From positions 41,254,173 through 41,318,172 of the forward strand of contig OX031070.1 of NCBI GenBank assembly GCA_943736015.1: a stretch of 64,000 nt of DNA, in the 5' to 3' direction. The position numbers and the translations under genes were made by a program. Each line of letters begins with the position of its first letter. Position 1 is the first letter of the stretch. This document shows, piece after piece, positions 32,463 to 44,400 of the stretch. The notes beneath the pieces are model-generated. The model searched no databases and had not been told where the DNA came from. It saw only the letters and a list, made by a program, of their open reading frames with translations. The stretch comes from Tridacna crocea. Taxonomy: Eukaryota > Mollusca > Bivalvia > Cardiida > Cardiidae.

Positions 32463-35400
32463 GTAAGTAGTGTTGGTTTCGAGACCTGCCGGTATTCTAC
32501 CATTCATTCTTAAACCGTAAGCAGATAAACGTGGCTCAAGGACTTTTTTCGTACAATGTGAACCAAGATCAGGGTCCATATTCACCAACCATTCTTAAGA
32601 ACAGTTTTGGTCTTATTCTTCAGAATTTCGTCAATGTGAAAGTAACCGAGCTTCTGATTGGCTAAACCATTTGGTTTAGCCAATCAGAAGTTCTGTTACT
32701 TTCACAGTTATAAAACTTTGAAGATTAATACAAAGAATACGGACCGTGACTGCACAGAACGTGCAGTCTGATTTTTGATCGACACAGTCCGATAAATTGA
32801 TGGCCATCCTCAAAATATTTCACCAAAATTTGGATTTTTACGGTCGGCTTTAACGTTTCATTTGAAGTTACATAGGATGATAAGTATTAGGAAAGTACCG
32901 ATAATGTATCCAGAATCATATTTCCTTTGTCTACTTTATAATGTTACACATGAAACAGTTAAACAGTAACAAAACATCATTTCCTCGGTTTGACAAGAAA
33001 GATATAAACGATAAGTTGATTCTAGGACAATTGCCCCCCCCCCCCCAGGACAACCCCCCCCCACCATTGCCCCCCCCCTCTCCCCGAGGACAAGGAATTG
33101 CCCTTAGGGGCAATAGTCCGGGGGGAGGGGGAATTGTTCTGATACTGATAAGTTATGTTGTCATTTATAAAGAAAATGTTTTTTTTTTAATTGTTTCAAT
33201 AGGCAAACGAATACAAAGAAATTTGTGAATGTTTTATAATGTATATGTATCGTTTTAGCTAGAAAAGCTAGTAAGTATACAATAGTTACTAATAGGCCTA
33301 ATTAACATGTTTTAGTTCTGTGTAGTTATCATTATTAAAATCTGCACGTATTTAAAGGGGCCTGTTTAGTTTTTATGCTGCAAACCAAATTTTCTTGCAA
33401 AATACCAGCGTATAAAAACAGAGATATATTATTTCTTTGCAGTCGTATTAATTACGCGATTGCGTTCAATATATACGACCAGTTTGATTTGAATAACCTT
33501 ACGGACTCGGCAACTCAGATATGACGTCATCATGCTGATTTGAATACGAATCCTTTAGGTGGATGCATGATATTCATCATATGATTATTCCACACCTGTG
33601 TGGGAAACCAAGGCTATAAATACCTAAAGAGGCTGCATAGCCCATTAAGGAAATACCACTAAAAACAACTTTTCCTTTATATTTGTCTTTCTTTTTAACT
33701 GATGGTTTGCCAGCTATCGGTTTTCTTCATTCAGTGATTCGATTCAAGTTTTTTTTTTTTAGGATTGGGTGATAGTAATATTTATTTATTTATTTATTTA
33801 TTTATCTAATTTTTTTTTCACTTATTCATCTGAGCTCTTTACCAGACAACAGACAACAGAATTTGTGACCTTTTCAAACCGGAAGCATTTGCAGACGACA
33901 AAATACATGTGACTTACAAGATGGAAAAGGGTTTAAAACATTTTGAGAATAGAAGAAAATTTTGGTTATAAGCATATTCTTCTTTTCCCACAATGATTTC
34001 AATAGCCCACTTTTTTAGGGTTGTTAAAATACAGGTTTGTCTTGTGAATGATAATCTATGCATGTATTCATTCTTGACTAGTTTTATTTACAATGCTTTC
34101 TTTCCTTTACTATTTAGATCTTTTTATCTTTATTAGCCATGCCCTGTGAAAAGGGGGCTTAATGCAACTACGAAAAGTATCGACCCAGGTCAGCCTGCGC
34201 AGTCCGCGCAGGCTGACCTGGGCCGAAACTTTTCGTGATTGGTCATTTTTCTGTATGTCCAAGGACCAGTCTACTTCATGAATAAGCCGTTTGTTTGAAA
34301 AAAAGGATGGATTTCTGATTATTTGAGGACGATTTACTTGGTGCCATGTTCACGAAGATGCATTAAGCCCCCTTTTGCCAGAGCATGGCTCATACTGTAT
34401 GTATTTTTAGATTCTAACTGCTATATATAATCATTAACAAGTTCACCTATTTTCTGTTAACAGTTAACCCCACAATCCCCCGCTTTAAGGCCCATGAAGA
34501 AGAATTTTTGAAACAAGGTAGAAAGAAAGGAGAAAATGCTGGAAACCAGTATTTTGTACTGTTTTTCTTTTTCGTCTTTACCAACTTTGGCACTGATAAA
34601 TTTCATTTTTTTTTTTTTTTAAATATATCCATATCGGATAATATAGATCCAAGATCAGACTGCACGTTCTGTGCGGTCTGATCTTAATCTATACTGTGCG
34701 CAAAAGGTCAGCAATTCGCGCTTAGCAGCCAAAAGGGTTGAGAAACTTACCCGTTCATACGTGTTCACCCACCCAATCAGTTTCCACAATGGACAAAACA
34801 GCATGTTATACTCCTTCCTTCCGTTACATTTGAAAGGATTAAATATGACCGATTCTCTGACAAAAGGGGGTTTATTGTAATTCCATGATGAATTATACCA
34901 AGCAAGTCCTCCTATAATTAGGAAACGATAAAATCTTTATTTCATGCTTTCCGGTAGGATATCGAGAAATAGCAGTGAAAATATTTTTCGATCTTACACT
35001 GGTACCGCCAGGGTACGCCACGGGGAATAACGGAAAAGAATTGTGCTGGATTTTGATAAGCTCCTCCCAGAGAGGGTTAAAAGCATGAAATAAATAGAAT
35101 ATTTGTTGTGGTTTTTTTTTTCCAATGAAAGATTGAAATTTATTTCATTTCGTGAACACCATCGGCGCCACGAGTGAAAATATTTCCGATGGTGTTCATT
35201 CGATGCATTAAACTTCAATCTTTCACCGAAAAAAAAAACAAATACCCTCTATATGTTATCTAAAGCCCGACAGAACTATGAGGTAGACCTATTCTTTGAC
35301 AAGTAGAAAATTTACCAGCTTCGAGACCAAGATCAGCCTGCTTTTTTGCAGATGTATTAAACCCCTTTTCCACAGAGGATTGTTCATAGATTCTTTTTCA

Positions 35401-38400
35401 TTTTTTTTTTTCAATAACATTAATTATACTGACAAGATGATTGATCGATGGATTGATAGGGTGATCGATAGCATAACTGATTGATTTTTAAAGTCTCAGT
35501 AGCGTCCAAATGAAAAACAACCTGTTTATAAAATAAATGTAAATTTCATTTTTTACCATATATGAATATATGGCGATTATTATGACTTTTACGATATGTA
35601 AAAGATGCAGTTCGCAAAAGTTCTGGTCAGTGGCAACAAAAAGAATTTTGAAACTAGAACAGATTCTACCATGCCGTATTATTATAATATACATGTATAC
35701 TACTCAAAATTTGCTATGGATTACCCTAAAAGATTCACTCTAAATATATATATGTAGCATGTATCATGTATGGTTTTACAATAAGTTACATTGCTACACT
35801 GATCAATAAAAATGACCATTGGAAATGGATCTTTAAGCCTTTACCTCACAATGACGGCTGTTAAAGATACTGAGAAAGAAGCCTTTGGAAAACATTGTTG
35901 GAAAAGGAGAAAATGCTTGATACCAGCATTTTCTCCTTTTTCTACAATATTTTCTACCCTATGACAGACAGCATAGTGCACGTGGCATATAGTTTTTGGT
36001 CAGCAAACGCTTTCAACTTGGATAGATTCAGAATTTTATAATATTGTAAAGAGTTTATGAAAAACTGTTGTAACATATAAACCCATACAGAAATATTTAA
36101 GTGATCTCCATCAAAGTTTGAGCAGTATATCTTATTGAGAGTATCCCCTCTCAGTGAAAAATATAGCACTTAACTGACAGCATATGGAAACTCAAAGCTT
36201 GTTCAATATCTCCTATGGTACCCTGCGTTTCTTTTTCGTCCTAGTAATATAAATATCACATTTCTCCAACGACTAAGTAACGTGTGCAGCCTGATCTCGA
36301 TCTACATTGTACCCCTATGTTGAGGTATTTTGGACATGAAATATGATGCCATGAAACTGAAGTTTTATTTTTATTTATTTCTACTGACCATCATACTTTT
36401 CAAAGTTCGATTCGGTAAAGTAAATGTTAATATCTTTGTAAGCTAATGGACCTATGTATACAGTTACAATTATAAATGTAAAAATTTACAACATTAAAGC
36501 TGGCCGCTATGTGCTCTACTCTTCTTTAATGGGGAGCAATTTTGACCGCTAAACTCTTTTTCTACCTATACCAATCCCATGTTCTCCACGACTCTGAGAA
36601 AAAAAAAACTGTTGAAAGCATTGTGAGAAAAGGAGAAAATGCTGGTAACCAGCATTTTCTCCTTTTCCCACAATGTTTTCAACTCCTCCTAAGATAGAGA
36701 AAAATCGATAATTTGATCTGTGTCGAGTAAGTAGTCTATAGATACAGATGGTTTTAATTTGCAGATATCCAATATTTTGATGCCTGCAAATGACTTAGAA
36801 TTAGAGGAAAAGTTCATCTACATTGTCTGATTATTTTTGATAATTTTGTCGTGAACATTTGATATTTTGGTCTAGTAACTCTCTTCTTGAAAGTTTTTTC
36901 TTTCTTTGACCAAACCTAAACCTTAAACCTTAAACCAGACCTTAAACCTTAACCTACTAAATAATTGAAATAAAACTTTTCAGTTGATGGTAAGATATCC
37001 ACATATTACTACTTCATAGTTGGTTTTTTTTTTCGGGAAAGGGGGGGGGGATTTGTATCTCTCTGTCGGACAGTGTAGAACAAAGATCGGACTGCACGTC
37101 CTGTGTAGTCTGATCTTAATTTGCAAGTGTCTGCAAAACGTCATTGAGTCGTATTTTGCAGCTTAATGGTTAAAAAGGTTCACCTTTTGACTGCAATACG
37201 AATTAGCTTTATACGTGACAGTTCTATGTTTTAATGACCTGGAGGAGTGGGTCCCTTGATATCATTAAAGAAAAAAAGAGAAAATGATGGTAACCAGTAT
37301 TTCCTAATCTTCCCATATTTTCTACGCTTTCAACTTAAGACACCTCCCATCACTTGAGCCGCAATCAATTTGTCGTCTGCATTTTCTTTTTAAATGTTTT
37401 GAATTTGGACGCTCCTACAATTTTGTCGTTTGGTAAAGACTTATTTTTCAGGCTCTAAAATACGATTCTGCTACAAAGGAAAAAAAAACTTTGGACGGCA
37501 AAGGTAATTCATTTTGCCCATGCATGTATGAGGTGCTAAGGATAAATTTACAAACGATTACACATGGTCTCAAATAACCAAGTTTAGTGAAAAGTGTGAC
37601 GAATGGTAAAATCGAAAACAAATTAGCATTAAAAGTTAACGATAACCTATTAAACTTGGGGTCACGAAACGAGATATTTTGTTCAAATCAGGACTCTAGA
37701 GTAATGAAGCTCTCGAAAGAAATTTGGTTCAAGACTTGTGTGTTCGTTTATTTGTTTGTTTGTTTGTTTGTTGTCCATTCGTTTGTTCGGTCGGTCGGTC
37801 AGTCAATTGGTTGGTTGACTATTTATTTGACTGGTTGATTGACTTGATGTTTGACTGGATGGTTAACTTGTTGGTTGGCAGGTTGGTCGGTCGATGGTTA
37901 GTTAGTTTGTTACTTGGGTGGTTGATTGATATATTTGTTATGTCCTTGATTTATTGATATATGAGTTGGTTGGTTAGCTATTTTGCTTGGTCGGTCGGTC
38001 GTTCGGTCGGTCCGTTGGTTGGTTGGTTACTGGCTTGGTTGCTTGCTTGCTAGCTGATTTAGTTTTTCGGTTGTGTTGCTGGAAGACTGGTGGTTTACTG
38101 TTGGTTGACAATTTTTTAAACAAGTTGGTTCAACGGGTTGGTTGTTGTTTATTTGTTGGTTTTTGTTCGGTCGGTGATCATTGTTTGGGGTGATTGATTT
38201 ATGTACTTCTTGGTTGATTGGTCCGTTATTGGTTGATCAGTTGTTTGTATGTATGTTTTTGTTAATTCGTTTCTGTAGTTGCTTGCATGCTTACATCTTT
38301 GCAAGCCAAGGCTGATGAGTCACTATGCTACTCTACCCTTGGCGGATCGAGCTTGATTTTTACATTCCCCCGATACGCTTTGTCATTGGATGCAGTCAGC

Positions 38401-41400
38401 TCTAGCTGCAACGAATGAAATCGCTCGTAGCATTTCATCTTTGATAAAAATAGAACAAGGTTGCTACCTTTCGTATTGAAGGTAAACATGGAAATCCACA
38501 TGGATGTCTGCTTATCGCTTCATGTGTATTCGTAAGCGGTTTGTAAAAGCGATATTTCGTTTGCTTTTAGAAATATGATGTAAGTGGGGGGGGGTTTAAT
38601 AACCAGCATCCGATAGAGGGTGCATGGCAGGAATCTCGAAATCGGACTCTATGAGCCAAGGTAAGATCCACGTAGTGATCGTAACCTTGGCTCGCGAAGA
38701 TGGCATGCTTAGTTAGTTCTTTGATTGGTTGGCTGGCTGATTGATTGGTTTACTGATTGGATCAGTCGGTGGTTTCTTTGTTTGTCTTTGATTAAAATGG
38801 TTTGTTTGTTAGGTCAGTGGTTGGTAAGCTGGTCGGTCAGCCGGTTGGTTGGTTGGTCGGTCGGGCAGTAGGTCGATGGGTTTGTCGGTTGGCCCATATG
38901 TCGGTCGGTCGGCCGGTCGTTTGGTTAGTTGTTTAGTAGTTGTGAGGTGTTTTGGACGGTGCTAAGGGTCACTTTTAACTGTTTGTAACTTAAGTCTTAG
39001 TTCGCCCGGTATACGCAGAGTTAGTCCATCGTTTACAAATATCGCTGAAGATTCGTTGTCACTGATCATCCTTAATTGTCATCTTCTCCTGTTCTATACT
39101 TTTTCTAATATAATGTTCAATCAAATCTTAATACATGTACATTGTACATAGATTTTTATAATCAAAGTGAATTCAGATCAATATCAAAAGAAACTATTCG
39201 TCTTTGAAAGGATAGAAAACATTGTTGGAAAAGGAAAAAATGCTGGTTACCAGCATTTTCTCCCTTTTTCCACAATGTTTTCAATAGTCTCCTATCTCAG
39301 AGTTTAAAAAAGGGATTGTTTGCTGAAGGGTCAATTTTCACACAATGCCCCTCGATATCGTGGAACCGGTCTGTGTCCACAATATAAAGTTTATTACTCA
39401 AGTTCTTCTAAATTAATTACGAATAGTCTGAAATATTGATGAGTACGTTTATTACCGTATTGGCTCAAGACAGCTATTGCGTAATTGTAATTATAGAAAG
39501 TCTAGATGATGCTTATCTGAACTCAGATGATGAACCGAGTCCCGTTGGCGCACTAGGTACCACACAGGACTTGTGGCCTGGGGGTCACAGGTTAGAGTCG
39601 CCTGCTGGGCCAATTTCTGCCCGAGGGGTTGATGATAGTCACTGCTACAAGATTCATTCTTCTCTCACCTTTGATCATTGTTTCGACCATGGTTATGTGG
39701 AAAAGCAGCCAGTTGCTTGCGAAGAAAATGGTGCGAAGTACTAGTAACAGAAACTCCATGAAATTACGGATAGGTGCACTGGCCGCCGTGATATAATTGA
39801 TATACGGCTGAAAAAGGCGTTAAACACCATAAAACTGAACCCGAACAAAGTTTGATTTGACCATTCCTGTAAATTAGATTATGTCCCTTGCCGGAATAGG
39901 ACTTAAGGTAACCAATAACAGACTGGTCTTCTCACTGTATTCCTTTGTTTTTATCCTTTGTTCCCATGGGGATGTTGCAATGGTTATAAAAATGATTTAT
40001 GATGTATGTGTAAGGTCCGCATGTAATTCAAATCAAATCCTCTTCCTAATCACTACAACCTACATACATATCGATTTGTAAAACAATGTAACATTACTTG
40101 ATTGAAATATTATCTCAAGAACATAGCTGTTCAGTGCAAGAAAAACGTTTCCACCCTTCCTAGGCTACTAGCTGTTTTACGATATAGATTTCGTCGGAAC
40201 AAAATTCAATGGTAAAAGAGTCCTATCGCAATGACGGTCAGGGATCCTCAGAGGGAATGTGGCGGTGCTGGGACTTGAACCAGAGACCACTTGGTAGCAA
40301 CCTTTAGAACCCTGAAGAGCCCGTTTGTCCAGTCCGTAAGATAAAGAGATTGCGACTAAGAATAAACTTATGATCTTAATCTACATTACCAGTGAAAGTT
40401 ACGACATCCATTCCGAATGGAATAAATAGGTAAGAGAGATACATGTTAATTCGAGCCATAAAAAGGAACAAACAAATACTTTAAGAAAAGAAATCAATAG
40501 TTTCGTCTCATAAAAGCGGGATATAAACAGCATAAGTAATTAGAATACTGTTATATACCGCAACCTTTTTCTCTAGACCTTTGTAGGAACTATAATTATG
40601 TAAAGTGACAGGTTTTTGAGTCTCTTTTTGGCGAAGCAACCACGCTCTCGTTGTGTTTATCCTTGTCGATGGAGTGACGTGGTGTTGCTTCCGGTATTGT
40701 ACAACTTCCGGTCCAAGTTCTGGTTTATGAGACGTAACGTAGTCCTGAATTATTACGTGCACATTTCAAGTTTCCCTTGGAAATAACTTACATAATGGTC
40801 CCTTTCAGATCACGTCTTTGAAGATAGAACGTTTCGAATACGTATTATATCCCCTTTATGTAAGGGTGGTGTTTCACACCCCTTTTTGATGATGATATAT
40901 ATATATTAGATGCGCTCTGGCAAAAAGGGGCTTAATGGATTTCCGTGATACATGATACCAAGCAGGTCATCACATAGTCCTGGGTCCATATTAGCCACTT
41001 TTTTAGATAATTGACTGAATCATTGAGTAGACTGGTCCTTGGAGATACAGAAAATTGACCGATGGCTAAAAGTTTCAGAAGGCTTTTATCTCAGGGCCGT
41101 AAAAACCAGGGATTCTTTGGTAGAAGAGTAAAGCAGTGTAGGACTTCTAACGAGCCACTTGACACCTCCATGCCTATCTGTTAATGGTCTATATGATTAC
41201 TTAGGCTTCTAAGTGAGATTCACGGCGTTTTTGCGAAACAGTGCTGATCAAAATCAGACTGCACAGAACGTGCAGTCTGATCTTGGATCTTGGATCCACA
41301 CTGTCAGATAGAATGTGAATTTACGGGCTATTAGAATCTTCGAAAAAACAAAGTTTGTTTGTTTCTTATTGACCGTCGGTCAAAAATTTTGATGTCTAAT

Positions 41401-44400
41401 TAGAAAATGAAAAGGGACTACAGTAAGCCGACGAATTTTTTGTCTTGTAGCAACACGTTTTTGAAAACATTGCGGTAAAGGAAAAAACGCTCTAACAAAC
41501 AACTTATAAGTCACCCACAGGTGTTTCGATTTCGGAAGAGCCTGAAATCTGTCGTCAGAAAAACGATTAACCCTTAAGCGATGTTTTAACTCTTTACCAC
41601 ACAATCCCGAGTCTTAACCACCCTGAAAAAGAAAGCCTTTTAAAAACATTGTGAGAAAAGGAGAAAATGCTGGTAACCAGCATTTTCTCCTTTTCCCACA
41701 ATGTTTTCTACCTTTTCTGAAATAAGTTTCTTTTTTGAACCACATTTAAATTGTTGTCTGCAACTGCTTTGGACTTTGGATCGGTTTAAAATTTTGTAGT
41801 TTGGTAAAGAGTTTACAAGGAATTGTCTGGAATAAAGGATACAGGTCGGACTGCCTATGTAAATATATTTAAATTCTATCTTATCTCGCAATATATACAA
41901 ATGACACGGTTCCGTTCTGTTTGATAAATACTTGAACGGTCAGAAGTGATAACACCTACTTAATAAGTCAAGTTGAGATCGCTCATTTGACTGATAGGTG
42001 GTTTGAAGTGTTACCTGATTCATGAAATATTTAGTCGGTTGGTTGGCTGGTTGGTTGGCTGGCAGGCTGGCTGGCTACTAATTTGTTTGGTTATTTTGTT
42101 GTTTTGTTGGCCAGCAGGTTGGCTGGATAGCTCTTTGTGTTTGGTTGGTTTGGTTGGCTGGCTGGTTGGTTAGTTAGTTGGTTGGTTGGTAGGTCGATCG
42201 GTCGGTCGGTCGGTTGGTTGGTTGGTAAAGAGACCCAACTGAGCGATTGGAAAGGTTGATCTTCTTGTTTTCCGTCCGGCTGCCGGACGGACGGACGGAC
42301 GGATGAATGGACAAGCATCTGAAATTACTTCCTGTTGGATTTAAGCTGCAATAGTCGCTCTGTTCCGCAATTTTCCACGGACACCGAATGATTCTTTTTT
42401 ATATTTCTACTACAGTTGTCTGGATTTTGACACAGTTCTATTTGAAGCAAGTCACGGTCCTACACTTGTTGACGGGTGTAGGGGTCAAAGTGATTTCAAA
42501 AAGGTCTGCAGGTTAACAGAATCGTACAGATGATAAAATACCATTCAAAAGTTCCCGTTGTTTACCCTCTTGAGATATAACGCACATCAAAAACATGACA
42601 GAATTGGCTTGTTTTACGCCTGATATTGTGCAAAATATGGGCGGTAGAAAAATGTTTGGTTAGTTTTACGGGTCAAGTGCACGTATGCGGGAAAATCGGA
42701 CTTTGTGATATTTATGCTTCTAACCGAATGATATAAGCATTTTTTTCTGGATCGTTCACACTAGTATAGGTTTCTATCAGTAAAATTATTACAGTAAAAA
42801 TGTTATTCATTCGAAAATTTATTCATAAGAAACGTATAGTATTAATTGTTTCAAGTACGTGTAATGGACGAAAATAACATGTCTTGAAAAGTAGTGCAGT
42901 AGTAGTTCTGATTGGTTATACGAGCAAAGAATACTGTTGCTGCAATATTGTTCATTGTAAACGCTAATGACAGTTGCATTAAGAGCTCCTCATTCATTTT
43001 ACCCAGGATTTTCTCCTTACCTCTTTTTTTTTTTTCTGTCCTGTCAATGACAAATCATGTTATTTAAGTCATTACCAAACGACAATATATTAGGCTTGTC
43101 CAAATCGAAAGCATTTTCAGACGACAAAATAAAAGTGACTGAAAATTTGAAACTTGATCTGTGAAGAGTAGAAAACATTGCGGGAAAAAGAGAAAATGCT
43201 GGTCACCAGCATTTTCTCCTTTTCCCACAATGTTTTCTGTAGGCTTCTTTCTCAGGGTCGTCAAAAGTAGGGATTGTGTGGTAATGGGTCAAGTCGTATT
43301 TGATAAGACTTCTGCAACAGCTTTCAATTTGGACCAGTCTTCATATTTTGTAGGAATTTGAGGGAAGGCATAACAAAAGACTCAATTTTAAATGTGTTGT
43401 AACATTAAAAATTAGTTATTCAGAATTGGAATACAATGGACGAATGGAAACAATGTAAAGTGTCATGTTTAGGAAGGATTTTATTTGATGTATTGTGATA
43501 CACAATTAGGAATTATCAAAAAAGCAAAATGGCTTATCGTATGACATTGCCTGCTTCAAAGTACGAAAAGTATTTCAAATATCAGGTAACACAATTTAAA
43601 CGCATTGTATTGTTGGTTTGATTGTTTACTAAATGATCCTGAATTTTACGTCCTGAATTTAAGAGAAATGCTTTTGGAGACAACGACGGGAAAGAAAAAA
43701 ATACTGGTTACATGCAACAGGATTACTAGGAATGCTTTACTTTTTGCCAAGAGGAAATTTTCCGTTGCATTGGTATGAAAATGACATTTGCTTTTTAACC
43801 CATTACCACACGACAAAATTTAGGACTGGTTCAAATTGAAAGCATTTGGAGACGACAAAATAAAGGTGTCTGAAAAATTGAAATTGTTCTGGGAAGGGTA
43901 GAAAAGACTGTGGGAAAAAGAGAAAATGCTGGTTACCAGCATTTTCTCCTTTTCCTACAGTGTTTTCAAAAGGTTTCTTTCTCAGGGGCGTCAAAAGTAG
44001 GGATTGTGTGGTAATGGGTTAAAACATGTCATAATTCCGCATGATTTATTTTGATTACCATTATACATGTACACTGGTTGTTCTAGGTATTCATTGCTTC
44101 TTTACAATCGAGAAATATTCTTTTATGTTTTGTATCCCAAACCTTTAACGACCATGCGGAGAAACTTTTGAGAAAATATTGAGAGGAAAGAAGAACATGA
44201 TGGAAACCAACATTTTCTTCTTTACCTACACGTTTTAACATCCCTCGAAGCCAAAGGACATAGCCTCTGGTATTCGGATATTTTTAACTTTTACCATTTT
44301 AAAACGCTAACAGTCAAAAATGGACAAACTTAAAACTTTCTCTTCTAGTATTCTAAGATTGGTTTAGAGTATACTTACAAGCATTACACGGATTTCTGAC

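Noticed and set aside
36909..36960. Telomere-like repeat
   Set aside because: The unit is CCTTAAA rather than CCCTAA, and only a few copies occur.
40508..40762. 84-codon minus-strand ORF with MHVIIQDYVTSHKPELGPE
   Set aside because: No recognisable domain or splice context; it lies within the dynein light chain intron on the opposite strand.
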